A stretch of DNA of 64,000 nucleotides from Paenibacillus terricola (GTDB lineage: Bacteria > Bacillota > Bacilli > Paenibacillales > Paenibacillaceae): contig NZ_JACXZA010000002.1 of NCBI RefSeq assembly GCF_014779765.1, forward strand, positions 682,001 to 746,000, given 5' to 3'. This document shows positions 7,775-16,568 of this stretch, in pieces (position 1 is the stretch's first letter; every line of letters begins with the position of its first letter). The translations under genes and the position numbers were made by a program. Under the pieces are notes generated by a model. The model worked only from the letters and a program-made list of their open reading frames with translations. It was not told where the DNA came from and did not search any database.

Positions 7775-9829
7775 TCAGTCATCCTTTTTCTTCTCTGATC
7801 CTTTGCCGTGTTTCTTCTCCTCATGCTTCTTTTTCTTTTCTTCTTTTTTCTTGTTTTTTTCTTCCTTCTTTTTATCGTCTTTTTTCTCGTTATCATCGTT
7901 TTTCTTTTGCTTTTCATCTTTGATTTTTGATTTTGTCGCAATAGCTGGCACTTTAGGGAAGCTCATTACTGGTTGATCCACAAGAGCTTCGCTCATCAGC
8001 TTCTGGAATACGGCAGCGGCAGCCTTAGAGGTTGTCGTCAAGTAATGAGTGGCGTCCGTATGATCATATCCGAGCCATACCGCTCCTACGAGCTGTGGCG
8101 TGTATCCGACAAACCAATTGTCTTTCATCCCTTGACCATCCGTCCCTGGCATCTCGGTTGTACCCGTCTTGCCGGCAATCTGTCGGCCTGTTATCGCTGC
8201 TGCGACTCCCGTTCCTTCGGTCACGACACCTTCGAGCACGGCAGTCATTGTTCTGGCTACTGCTGGATCGGTTACGGTTATTCTTTCATTCGAATCGGCC
8301 TCTGCCACTGTCTCTCCACTAGCTGCTTCAATACGGATAATTGTATGGGTAGGGATTCGTGTCCCATCATTAGCAAATACACTGAAGGCTTCAGCCATCT
8401 CCAGTGGAGATACCCCCTCCTGCAGACCGCCAAGCGCAAGTCCCAGGTTCCGGTCCCCATCGGTAAGCTCTAATCCGAATCGCTTGGCTGATTCCATCCC
8501 TGTATCAATCCCTAGCTCATTCAGCAGCTTTACAGCGGGCACGTTATAGGAATGAATAATGGACTCGTAGATCGATACTTCGCCATGATAACTGCCCCCT
8601 GCGTTACGCGGTTGGTAGCCATTAAAGTTTACAGGTTCATCAATCACCGTATCCTCTGGAGAGTAACCTTGCTCGAATGCCGGCGTGTACACCGATATAG
8701 GCTTCATCGTAGAGCCAGGTTGTCGCTTCAGCTGAACAGCACGGTTAAATGAACGGAAAGACTGTTTGCCTCTGCCGCCAACCAGTGCTTTAATTCCTCC
8801 ATCTCGGGGGTCAACTAAGACGGCGCCGCTCTGAATAAGCTGGTCGGAGCTGCTTGCAGGGAAATTATCATCCTGCGCATAGACATCTTCGACGGCTTCT
8901 TGCATATGGGAATCGAGCGTCGTATAAAAGCGAAGCCCTCCATAAAGAACCTCATTCTGGGTGAGTCCATATTTCTCTCCAGCTTCGCGAATCATCTGGT
9001 CAATGTAATAGGGGTACTTGAGCCCATCACTGTTGACCGGTTTAGAGCTGAGGATATGCAGCGGTTCGGCTATAGAAGCAGCATATGTAGCTTGATCGAT
9101 CTTTCCTTGATCCTTCATAAGCTGCAGGACAACGTTTCTGCGGGCTTTGGCTTCTTCTGGATGTCTGTATGGCGACAGAGCAGACGGCGCTTTAATAATT
9201 CCAGCAAGCAGCGCTGATTCCGATAGGGTTAACTTGTCGACTGGAATACCGAAATAGATATCTGCAGCCTTCTTGATTCCCCAAGCGCCCTCGCCAAAAT
9301 AAATTTGATTCAGATAATAGGTGATAATCTCCTGCTTGCTGTAATTTTTCTCGATCTTCTGTGCAAGCAGGAGCTCCTTCCATTTTCTCGTCCAGGTACG
9401 CTCTTGTGTTAGAAACACGTTTTTGGCTAGCTGCTGCGTTATCGTACTCGCCCCTTGTACCGTTCGGCCGCTCGTCAGATTGGTCAGCATTGCCCGACTG
9501 ATGCCTTGAAGGTCTGTACCGCTATGTTCGAAGAAACGCTTATCCTCCACAGCTACAACAGCTTCAATTAACCGATCAGGCAAGCTGTCGTAGTTAACAG
9601 GCTCAGACTTACTTGGCGAGAGACGGAGCACTTCTTCCTTGTTCTGATCATATACGATGGTTGACGCAGGTAATGGCTGCTCCAACAGCGATACATCCTG
9701 TCGGGCTACCAACAGGTTGAAGATGACAATACATATGATGACCAACAATAATGCACCAATGACAAAGGCAATTAGGGTCTTTTTCCATACTGCCTTTGGT
9801 TTTGTATTACTCTGAATGAAAGATTTCAT
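7775..9829 (-). CDS. Class A penicillin-binding protein (PBP1A/2C type) with charged C-terminal tail
   Basis: A 684-residue bifunctional peptidoglycan synthase anchored by one N-terminal membrane helix (about residues 17-41). The glycosyltransferase GT51 domain carries VEDKRFFEHSG with catalytic Glu95 and QGASTITQQLAKN. The transpeptidase has SxxK (Ser373-Lys376), SYN (427-429) and KTG (554-556), so both activities look intact. The final ~45 residues are almost only Lys, Glu and Asp, a polyampholyte tail that would lie outside the membrane in the wall. Start ATG 9829, preceded by GGAGG. It may be a sporulation or germination PBP by analogy with PbpF/PbpG, which is inference. Confidence 0.92.
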   Translation of the reverse strand: MKSFIQSNTKPKAVWKKTLIAFVIGALLLVIICIVIFNLLVARQDVSLLEQPLPASTIVYDQNKEEVLRLSPSKSEPVNYDSLPDRLIEAVVAVEDKRFFEHSGTDLQGISRAMLTNLTSGRTVQGASTITQQLAKNVFLTQERTWTRKWKELLLAQKIEKNYSKQEIITYYLNQIYFGEGAWGIKKAADIYFGIPVDKLTLSESALLAGIIKAPSALSPYRHPEEAKARRNVVLQLMKDQGKIDQATYAASIAEPLHILSSKPVNSDGLKYPYYIDQMIREAGEKYGLTQNEVLYGGLRFYTTLDSHMQEAVEDVYAQDDNFPASSSDQLIQSGAVLVDPRDGGIKALVGGRGKQSFRSFNRAVQLKRQPGSTMKPISVYTPAFEQGYSPEDTVIDEPVNFNGYQPRNAGGSYHGEVSIYESIIHSYNVPAVKLLNELGIDTGMESAKRFGLELTDGDRNLGLALGGLQEGVSPLEMAEAFSVFANDGTRIPTHTIIRIEAASGETVAEADSNERITVTDPAVARTMTAVLEGVVTEGTGVAAAITGRQIAGKTGTTEMPGTDGQGMKDNWFVGYTPQLVGAVWLGYDHTDATHYLTTTSKAAAAVFQKLMSEALVDQPVMSFPKVPAIATKSKIKDEKQKKNDDNEKKDDKKKEEKNKKKEEKKKKHEEKKHGKGSEKKKDD

Positions 9830-10011
9830 GCAATTCCTCCAAGTTCAAGCCTCGTTCTTTTGTCTTGGATAATGTTTCGTATAAGATATCGATTTTCGGT
9901 ACGTCTTTGTACGATTCGTTGCTATAGAGTTCCTTCCGTTCTGGGACTTTTCTCATTGTTTCCCGTTATTCGGGGATACTTAAAGCATAGAGGAAATCAG
10001 GAGGAATGACG

Positions 10012-10599
10012 ATGTGGACGATATTCTGGAGCACCATTCTATTGGCTTGTGTGGGTACCTTGTTTCTAAGGATGTCTGGCCGCAAATCGATCTCGCAAAT
10101 GACAATACCGCAAGTCATGATCCTATTGGCGCTTGGTACGGTGCTTGGTTCTGAAGTGAGCGGCAAGGGAATGACGAAGACGGTTCTGGCACTTGCTACC
10201 TTCATTGTGTTCCTAATCGCAGTTGAGTGGATTACGCTTCGATCGAATCGTATGGAGTCAATACTGAAAGGGACAAGTGTGTCCGTCATCCATGAAGGAC
10301 AACTGCAAGTTGACAATTTACGCAAGCTCAGAATGTCTGTCGATGACCTTGAGAAGCGTTTACGATTAGCGGGCATTTCGCATTGTGAAGATGTGAAGAT
10401 CGGTACGATTGAGAATAACGGCGAGTTTGGTTACGAGCTGTACCCCGAAGCTAAACCGGTAACCGTCAAAGATATGGAACGTATGTTGATGGCGTATTTC
10501 CCTCAACTGCATGTGGAACGGACATCAGGAGCGGAAAGCATTTTCTCAGAAGTGCAAAACGGATTCCATCGTGATAAAGTACCTACAAAGCTTCAATAA
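10012..10599 (+). CDS. DUF421 (YetF-family) membrane protein
   Basis: A protein of about 195 residues with three N-terminal membrane helices (MWTIFWSTILLACVGTLFL, IPQVMILLALGTVLGS, VLALATFIVFLIAVEW). A soluble C-terminal domain follows, with LRMSVDDLEKRLRLAGI and IGTIENNGEFGYEL, typical of YetF/YrbG proteins linked to spore or germination membranes in bacilli. ATG 10012 is preferred over ATG 10006 because CAGGAGG ends only one base before the latter but seven before the former. Function otherwise unknown. Confidence 0.85.
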   Translation: MWTIFWSTILLACVGTLFLRMSGRKSISQMTIPQVMILLALGTVLGSEVSGKGMTKTVLALATFIVFLIAVEWITLRSNRMESILKGTSVSVIHEGQLQVDNLRKLRMSVDDLEKRLRLAGISHCEDVKIGTIENNGEFGYELYPEAKPVTVKDMERMLMAYFPQLHVERTSGAESIFSEVQNGFHRDKVPTKLQ

Positions 10600-10603
10600 A
10601 TAC

Positions 10604-10634
10604 AAAAAGCATAGCGGTTGACCGCCATGCTTTT
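10604..10634. terminator. Bidirectional terminator between DUF421 and SASP genes
   Basis: A 13-bp stem with one mismatch (AAAGCATAGCGGT / ACCGCCATGCTTT, loop TG) has A-rich and T-rich flanks, so it can serve both convergent genes. Confidence 0.85.
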
Positions 10635-10649
10635 ACTTATTAACCGCAC

Positions 10650-10895
10650 TTATTCTTCTACACTACCGTCTGAAACCCGGCATGCCATTTGTTCGACTTC
10701 CATCGCCATGGTTGATGAAGGCTCGGTTAAGCTGCGTACCGGCACTTCCGTTTCTTGCTCGGGATCGGTAAGCGGATAAATCCGGGCCGTTTCCCTTGTA
10801 TCATCAACATGCTGAATATAGATGGGCACCCCGTCATATCTTACATCCACCATAACCGGAGAAACGGCAATCTCTTTGGCCCGATTAATATCCAT
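10650..10895 (-). CDS. H-type small acid-soluble spore protein
   Basis: An 81-residue protein close to SspH: INRAKEIAVSPVMVDVRYDGVPIYIQHVDD, then ETARIYPLTDPEQETEVPV. A C-terminal extension of about 22 residues includes one Cys. The start at 10895 has GGGAGGAT upstream. The in-frame extension to 11039 is rejected because a SigG-type promoter lies inside it (10927-10956). Paralogue of the 6044-6280 gene. Expected to be expressed in the forespore. Confidence 0.93.
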   Translation of the reverse strand: MDINRAKEIAVSPVMVDVRYDGVPIYIQHVDDTRETARIYPLTDPEQETEVPVRSLTEPSSTMAMEVEQMACRVSDGSVEE

Positions 10896-10926
10896 TGTAT
10901 TATCCTCCCTTGCGCTCATCTCATTA

Positions 10927-10956
10927 AAGTATGGGCGGAGGAGGATTGGAATATGC
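10927..10956 (-). promoter_or_regulatory. SigG-type forespore promoter of the SASP gene
   Basis: On the minus strand GCATA (10952-10956), an 18-base spacer and CATACTT (10927-10933) match the GMATR-N17/18-CATWHTA pattern of forespore sigma factor G, except at the last base. The -10 ends 31 bases before the start codon. Confidence 0.65.
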
Positions 10957-11071
10957 GCAATGGAAACTCGTTGCTTTCCTCTTACTTGTCCCTGGTAAGT
11001 GACCATAATAAAGTGGGTCTCTCCATTGACGCCATGCACAACTGCTAGAATCGGCGCGGCACTTCATGAAG

Positions 11072-12187
11072 CTACGTATCAGTCGTTAGATCTAAGTTGA
11101 TCGACGATTCGGCCGTTTCCACCCCGTTGACAACAAGGACGATGCGGTGTTCACCTGGATAATGCTTGCGGGTCGTCAAGTCAGCAAATCGGTGCGTACG
11201 TTGTCCCGAGACAACGCTGCCGCCTGGCACGGTCTTGTCTGATAGTAAAAATAGCTTGCGCGACGTTTGTCCTTTCGCTTTCACGAAGTAGATACCATAT
11301 TCGACCCGAATTCGGGCAGGCTCTCCGTCACGTACCCGCAGCTCGTACAACAGTTCACAGTTATCGCCGATCTTGAGCTCAGAAGGCTTCGCCTCGATCG
11401 ATGCGGCAACAGCAACCGACTCGCCTTGGACCTCTTCCGCATAGCCGAACAGAGCGAGAGCAGCCGGATCAGCCTTCCGGATCAGCGTTCTGCAAGCGTG
11501 GCGGACGATCCAATCGGTGTCCCTGTGGGTACCAATCCAGTTCGAAGCGGTCTGGAGAACAAGCTGCGGATGATCCTTGGCAATGTCGTTTAAATTGTTG
11601 GCGACACTCTTGCGCACATAAAGAGACGGATCAGCTTTCAGCACCTCCAATACTTGAAGCACAGGAGTCGGGTCCTTCTTGAATACTGGAAGCGATTGCC
11701 CCCAAGGTAACCGTGGTCTGCACCCTTCGGTAGCCAGTCGCCTCACATGCTCGTCCGAATGCATCGCCCATTCACGCATCTGCTGCATCGCCCGATCCGT
11801 ATCTTTAACGATGAAGGTGCGTATCGCGAATTCGGCTGACGAACGAGCCGTGAAACGTTCAAGCGCCCGCATGGACAGCTCCCAATCTTCTTCCGCCGTA
11901 CCGTAAACTTCTACGAAGTCAGGGAAAAACAAATAAGGAAATCCGACGCATTGCTCGTCGATCTGGAACAGAATGTCCAACGCTTGAGCATAATGTTCAG
12001 GCAAATGCGTTCCCAATACGGTCGCAATGCGACGAATGCGTCCTTTGAGCTCTATCGTGTCCCATCCTTCATCTAGCACACTTGCTGCGAAGCTTTCGGT
12101 TTGAAAGTCGCTATACGCACCTTGAACCTTCATACCGAATTCGCGAAGAAATGCTTCGTGATACATATTTTTTAAAGGCTCTGCCAT
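11072..12187 (-). CDS. alkC: DNA alkylation repair protein, AlkC-like DNA glycosylase
   Basis: A 371-residue HEAT-like-repeat protein. The N-terminal repeat region has GTHLPEHYAQALDIL, then FIVKDTDRAMQQMREWAMHSDEHVRRLATEGCRPRLPWGQ, a block typical of AlkC/AlkD glycosylases that excise N3- and N7-alkylated bases without base flipping. The last ~110 residues (SELKIGDNCELLYELRVRDGEPARIRVEYGIYF to VVNGVE) look like an Ig-type beta domain, as described for AlkC. ATG at 12187; the stop is followed by no obvious strong terminator. Monocistronic in appearance. Confidence 0.85.
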   Translation of the reverse strand: MAEPLKNMYHEAFLREFGMKVQGAYSDFQTESFAASVLDEGWDTIELKGRIRRIATVLGTHLPEHYAQALDILFQIDEQCVGFPYLFFPDFVEVYGTAEEDWELSMRALERFTARSSAEFAIRTFIVKDTDRAMQQMREWAMHSDEHVRRLATEGCRPRLPWGQSLPVFKKDPTPVLQVLEVLKADPSLYVRKSVANNLNDIAKDHPQLVLQTASNWIGTHRDTDWIVRHACRTLIRKADPAALALFGYAEEVQGESVAVAASIEAKPSELKIGDNCELLYELRVRDGEPARIRVEYGIYFVKAKGQTSRKLFLLSDKTVPGGSVVSGQRTHRFADLTTRKHYPGEHRIVLVVNGVETAESSINLDLTTDT

Positions 12188-12266
12188 TTTATTATTAGTC
12201 CTCCTATATGCAAACTGGTGTTCCCATATAAGAGTTTACCATATCTGCGTCTAGAATGCGTTTCTT

Positions 12267-13004
12267 CTATGATTTTCTTGTGATCAATTCGCCGAGTCGA
12301 TCCGGATAATCGGTAATGATACCTGCTACGCCCGCTTCAAGTAGTCGCTTCATCTCGTCCAATTCGTTCACCGTCCACGGATGGTACACGATGTCCCGCT
12401 CCGCAGCCTGTGTCGTCCACTCTGGCAGCACTGCATAATGGTAAGCATGCAGTGCGTTCGCTCCGATCCGAGCAGCATATTCCCATGGTTCATAGAGGCC
12501 TTCCATATAGAGAATACCGGTCCGTATCTCAGGGGCCAACTGTTTGCAGAGTACTAGCGAATAGTGGTTAAAGCTGGAGAGGATGACCCTCTCGCCCATT
12601 CCTTGGAATCGAACCTCTTCGATGACCGCTTCTTCAAGCCCGGGATAGAGCACGACACCGTTCTTCAGTTCAATGTTGATGAGTATGCCTTCATGGGTTT
12701 TTACCAGTTCAAGCAATTCACGCAGCGTCGGAATGCGTTCTCCGGCGAATGCTGGATCGAACCAGGAGCCTGCATCCAACTGCTTCATTTCGTCTAACGT
12801 CACGTCCTTCACAAGTTTGGATGACCCCGTCGTTCGCTGCAGCGACTCGTCGTGGATGAGCACGAGATGTCCGTCAGACGTCATCTGAACGTCAGTCTCA
12901 ATTCCTGTGGCACCGAGATCAAGCGCATGTTGGAATGCGGCCATCGTATTCTCTGGACAATAAGCAGATGCGCCTCGATGAGCGATGTTCAGAACAGATT
13001 TCAA
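12267..13004 (-). CDS. Glycerophosphodiester phosphodiesterase
   Basis: A 245-residue cytosolic GDPD. It shows the complete signature HRGASAYCPENTMAAFQHAL near the N-terminus and GIETDVQMTSDGHLVLIHDESLQRTT, giving the catalytic His pair and the metal ligands Glu/Asp. The C-terminal TDYPDRL is also typical. It hydrolyses glycerophosphodiesters to glycerol-3-phosphate and an alcohol. TTG 13004 is chosen because GGAGG lies eight bases upstream and the protein then has normal length; the longer frame to 13190 adds an unrelated Ser-rich segment. Confidence 0.9.
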   Translation of the reverse strand: MKSVLNIAHRGASAYCPENTMAAFQHALDLGATGIETDVQMTSDGHLVLIHDESLQRTTGSSKLVKDVTLDEMKQLDAGSWFDPAFAGERIPTLRELLELVKTHEGILINIELKNGVVLYPGLEEAVIEEVRFQGMGERVILSSFNHYSLVLCKQLAPEIRTGILYMEGLYEPWEYAARIGANALHAYHYAVLPEWTTQAAERDIVYHPWTVNELDEMKRLLEAGVAGIITDYPDRLGELITRKS

Positions 13005-13363
13005 TGGTATAGCCTCCAGTTCGATTCGATTATGGGAATGGAATATCCAGATTATACTTGACGAAGATGCGGAATATATAATCCCTTTGTTAAGAATTTG
13101 CTCGTGGCTGCTGCTCCCCTTTGTTGGCTCAAACTTTAGTTGTACAGCACCAAACATTTTTATAGAAACTCTAGAAACCACATCGATCATTTTACGTATT
13201 ACGTAACTATCACATATACATACGATGAAGTTGCTTGTGAAGAGCTCGGCCCCTCAAACGAACGATCTTTGGTTATAAGCGGCTGCTCTTATTCGAATTT
13301 TTGGAGTGATGAAGTGTATAATTACAATAGTGAACCTTGTTTATGGAAAGGACGTGCTTCTCT
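13005..13363. other. Intergenic region between GDPD and the AI-2E-type transporter genes
   Basis: About 360 bases between divergent genes. Apart from the GDPD ribosome binding site and a probable promoter for the transporter (13300-13328), I see only short AT-rich palindromes such as TACGTATTACGTA near 13194-13206. No RNA gene or conserved leader recognised. Confidence 0.5.
13300..13328 (+). promoter_or_regulatory. Candidate SigA promoter for the AI-2E-type transporter
   Basis: TTTGGA (13300-13305) and TACAAT (13323-13328) are separated by 17 bases. The predicted transcription start near 13335 lies about 29 bases before the preferred TTG start. Confidence 0.45.
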
Positions 13364-14530
13364 TTGCCCAATTCTCGTCAGCTAAGCGAAAGATTGAAGT
13401 TCATGTTATTGAATCAGAAGTTGTTCAGCTTTCTTCTCATACTGTTGATGCTCGGGGTGAATATTTTTGTCATCAGTAAGATCACGTTTATCTTTCATCC
13501 CCTGAAAATATTGCTCGAAACGGTATTCTTACCGATTCTGCTAACGGGTGTCGCCTTTTATCTGTTGAATCCAATCGTGGAGTTCTTAGAGAAGCATCGT
13601 ATCAAACGCGTTTATTCCATCCTGGCCCTATATCTTCTTGTTGCAGGTATCATTACGCTTATCGTCACCGCTGTGATTCCTCTTCTAAGAGAACAAATCA
13701 TGGGATTAATCGATCACTTCCCAGCGTATAGTCAAGAAGCTCAGCTTCGATTCGAAGATCTGATCGGCAGCGAGTATTTCAATCAATTTCAACAGGCGGT
13801 CGGATTCGATCCTGCAACCTTGACGGAGAACTTCTCCAGTCATGCTACCAATATCTTGAACAATGCTTGGAGCAGCATTGGAGGCTTTGTCGGCGCGTTA
13901 ACCGAGACGGTGCTGTCGATAATCGTTGTGCCGTTCATTTTGTTCTACCTGCTGAAAGATCGGCGCAAATTGGCTCCATACGTCCTAGGCTTTCTGCCGA
14001 ATAAATTACGCAATAGATCGTTTACCGTCATGTTGGAGATGAATCATCAGATCAGCTCTTATATTCGCGGACAAATTCTTGACAGCTTCTGCGTTGGGTT
14101 GCTGTTGTACATCGGTTATTTAATCATCGGATTAGATTACTCGCTTGTTCTTGCGGTTACCGCAGCCTGCACTAGCGTAGTTCCATATCTCGGTCCAGCG
14201 ATCGCCATCGCCCCGGCGTTAGTTGTCGCGATGGTTACATCTCCAGTCATGTTGTTGAAAATGGTTGTGGTATGGACGGTTGTTCAGCTCTTCGAGGGCA
14301 AGATCATTACGCCTCAAATTATGGGCAAAGCGATGCGTATCCATCCGATTACGATTATCTTCGTCATCCTTACAGCAGGTAAGCTATTCGGAATTCTCGG
14401 CATTATTCTTGCGGTTCCAGGGTATGCCATTCTGAAAGTCATAGTCACGCATCTATTCAGGTGGTTTAAATCCTATTCAGGCCTTTATGAAATGAATAAA
14501 GAACCAGAACAACTGGAACCAAAATCTTGA
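13364..14530 (+). CDS. AI-2E family (PerM/YdbI-like) transporter
   Basis: A 388-residue integral membrane protein of the PF01594 family with about eight helices. It contains LLTGVAFYLLNPIVEFLEKH, the conserved VVPFILFYLLKDR, SSYIRGQILDSFCVG, and VPYLGPAIA with the C-terminal HPITIIFVILTAGKLFGILGIILAVPGYA. Members are antiporters or exporters; AI-2 export is proven only for few. TTG 13364 has AAAGGA about 11 bases upstream; ATG 13343 is an alternative without a ribosome binding site. It ends at a strong shared terminator. Confidence 0.87.
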   Translation: MPNSRQLSERLKFMLLNQKLFSFLLILLMLGVNIFVISKITFIFHPLKILLETVFLPILLTGVAFYLLNPIVEFLEKHRIKRVYSILALYLLVAGIITLIVTAVIPLLREQIMGLIDHFPAYSQEAQLRFEDLIGSEYFNQFQQAVGFDPATLTENFSSHATNILNNAWSSIGGFVGALTETVLSIIVVPFILFYLLKDRRKLAPYVLGFLPNKLRNRSFTVMLEMNHQISSYIRGQILDSFCVGLLLYIGYLIIGLDYSLVLAVTAACTSVVPYLGPAIAIAPALVVAMVTSPVMLLKMVVVWTVVQLFEGKIITPQIMGKAMRIHPITIIFVILTAGKLFGILGIILAVPGYAILKVIVTHLFRWFKSYSGLYEMNKEPEQLEPKS

Positions 14531-14554
14531 GTTTGCATACAATAATGGGTACAT

Positions 14555-14584
14555 AAAAAAGTCGCGAATTTTCGCGACTTTTTT
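14555..14584. terminator. Bidirectional terminator between transporter genes
   Basis: A perfect 14-bp stem, AAAAAAGTCGCGAA with its complement and a two-base loop region. It serves the converging AI-2E-type and CDF genes. Confidence 0.95.
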
Positions 14585-14592
14585 GTTTTATC

Positions 14593-15585
14593 TTAAAGGG
14601 TCTCGAGTTCTGGTTTCCAGTTCCTTACCCCATTATCTTCTATTATGCCTAACGTCACGTCCGTAATATCAGCATCACTCAATAGGCTGTCTCTCACTTT
14701 GTATTTGATATCATCTGCTGCTGCAAGCGATAATCCTGGTTGGAGTTCAATAATCGCTTCAACGTGGTAATAACGGCCCTCTTGCAGGATTCGCATTTGA
14801 TTGATATCGGTTACGGAGCTATTGGAGAAAATGATGCTTGCCACTTTCGTCTCCACATCCTTAGGTGCCGCAACCCCGATTAATCCAACCATGTTGTCAT
14901 AGCCAACCTTGAATGCAACACCGATCATCAAGAAGCCGATTAATATCGTTGAAATACCGTCAAGCAGTGTAAAGCTGGTTAATGCTGTGACAACAACAGC
15001 TAGCAATGCTAACAGAGCGCCTGTTGTTGCGACAAGATCCTCATAGAATACAAGCCGTGTCGGAGGTGCAGCTCGTCCGACATTCGCAAACGCCTTAGAA
15101 ATGAATGAGAACCCGTTGGCTTCAATTCGCGCTTCACGTACTATCTCTTTCATCGCTTTCATTAATACATAGCCGTCCACGATAATGGACAGAAGCAGTA
15201 CAACGAGGTTAAGCCAGAATCCATGAGATTCGGCTGAAGGATGGTTTAATAGATGGTATCCTTCTCTAATCGTTTCATAAGCCATGACGGTGACGACAAT
15301 AACGGCAATCATACAGAAAATATTGATTACCCTGCCGAATCCGGACGGGAATCTGCGAGTTGGTTTCTTCTCAGCTAATACACTCCCGGCGAAAACAAAC
15401 ATTTGGTTAACTGCATCTGCTATCGAATGCATCGTCGATGCGAACATTGCACCGCTTCCAGTAGTCGCGGCGGCAACGCCTTTTATAACTGCAATTCCGG
15501 TATTGCCTAATGCTGCTATTGCTGATGAAGTATTTCCTTTCTTTAATAATGCCCACAAGCTTGTCTGACTACTGTCTGAGTCCAT
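14593..15585 (-). CDS. Cation diffusion facilitator (ZnT9/SLC30A9-like)
   Basis: A 330-residue CDF transporter with six predicted helices. Helix II carries HSIADAVNQ (HxxxD half of the metal site). In helix V the usual HxxxD reads VFYED, so the His is not conserved, as I recall for the SLC30A9-like branch. The RRFPSGFGR loop after helix II and the C-terminal ferredoxin-like domain (YYHVEAIIELQPGLSLAAADDIKYKVRDSLL) are also present. It would export Zn2+ or another divalent ion with proton exchange; the ion is uncertain. Start ATG 15585 with GGAGG upstream. Confidence 0.82.
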   Translation of the reverse strand: MDSDSSQTSLWALLKKGNTSSAIAALGNTGIAVIKGVAAATTGSGAMFASTMHSIADAVNQMFVFAGSVLAEKKPTRRFPSGFGRVINIFCMIAVIVVTVMAYETIREGYHLLNHPSAESHGFWLNLVVLLLSIIVDGYVLMKAMKEIVREARIEANGFSFISKAFANVGRAAPPTRLVFYEDLVATTGALLALLAVVVTALTSFTLLDGISTILIGFLMIGVAFKVGYDNMVGLIGVAAPKDVETKVASIIFSNSSVTDINQMRILQEGRYYHVEAIIELQPGLSLAAADDIKYKVRDSLLSDADITDVTLGIIEDNGVRNWKPELETL

Positions 15586-15791
15586 TAATATTTAGTCCCT
15601 CCTATTATGATGACAGTCACGTAATACGCGAGAACAACGCATTGGTTTCTACAAATTATTGCAGCATCGTAATCTTCATCCTAATACTGTCCCCGTATCT
15701 ACTTAATCCTTATACAAAGAAAATCATTAAATGCTAAGAAGGCCGCCGAAAAGATCGGCAGCCACCTAATGATCTGAAACGTTGATCTTCA

Positions 15792-16568
15792 TTAACTCCT
15801 TGGCAAGCATAGCCCTCGAATACTGAAAATCGTCCGGTCCACAAGCTCTTGCATTAATCCGATGACCAGCGGGGTACATATGATTACAAATGCAATATAA
15901 TCTTCGAGCGTATTCTTTACTTTGTCCAATGATTGCATGTGATTTCTACTATGCTTAAGCAGTCTATCGATCGCTTCTACTGCTTTCCGTTTATAGATGC
16001 GGTACACATAAATAACAGTTGCTGTTAATGCTGATGCGATGCCAAGGATGATCAACCAATGGTTAACGGACGAGTGATAGTGTTCCCACTGGGGACCAAG
16101 AAATTTACCCAAGGAGATGAATAGGCTGGCCCAGAAGATAGCGCCGGAATAAGCGAATATCGCGTAGCGTCGGAAAGGCATTCGCGTCACGCCGCAGAAG
16201 TATCCAGTCATATGCCGTACACCCGGTATAAAATAGGCAACGAAAAGCAGCTTGTCGCCATACTTGTCAAACCATTGTGCCATCGTGTTCATTCGTGCTT
16301 CTGTGAGATGGAACCTTTGTCCGTGGCGGATAATAAATGGCCTTCCTAGTCGGTATCCGATCCAATAAGAAAGGGTTACACCGATAACAACGCCTAAGCT
16401 GGCAGCTGCAATGCTATAGAACCAGTTAAGTTGTTGTTCATAGACGAGGAGCCCAATGCACCCCATCATCATCTCGCCTGGAAGCGGCAGCGCCAACATT
16501 TCGAGGAGCAGGAATAACGATATGATCCAGTACCCATCATGCGCTAGAAGATTCGTCAAGATTTCCAA
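15792..16568 (-). CDS. DedA-family membrane protein, coupled to bcrC
   Basis: A 258-residue DedA/SNARE-associated protein. Diagnostic stretches are LPLPGEMMMG, GVTLSYWIGYRLGRPF and FIPGVRHMTGYFCGVTRMPFRRY with the conserved Arg-His. DedA proteins of the UptA type return undecaprenyl phosphate to the inner leaflet. The start overlaps the end of bcrC by 13 bases, implying coupled translation and a shared lipid-carrier role. The protein is longer than the usual ~200 residues: a C-terminal region with an extra hydrophobic helix (YIAFVIICTPLVIGLMQ) follows the family domain. Confidence 0.87.
   Translation of the reverse strand: MEILTNLLAHDGYWIISLFLLLEMLALPLPGEMMMGCIGLLVYEQQLNWFYSIAAASLGVVIGVTLSYWIGYRLGRPFIIRHGQRFHLTEARMNTMAQWFDKYGDKLLFVAYFIPGVRHMTGYFCGVTRMPFRRYAIFAYSGAIFWASLFISLGKFLGPQWEHYHSSVNHWLIILGIASALTATVIYVYRIYKRKAVEAIDRLLKHSRNHMQSLDKVKNTLEDYIAFVIICTPLVIGLMQELVDRTIFSIRGLCLPRS

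Noticed and set aside
10896-11039. Upstream in-frame extension of the SASP gene
   Set aside because: It runs through a SigG-type promoter and lacks family similarity; GGGAGGAT marks the start at 10895.
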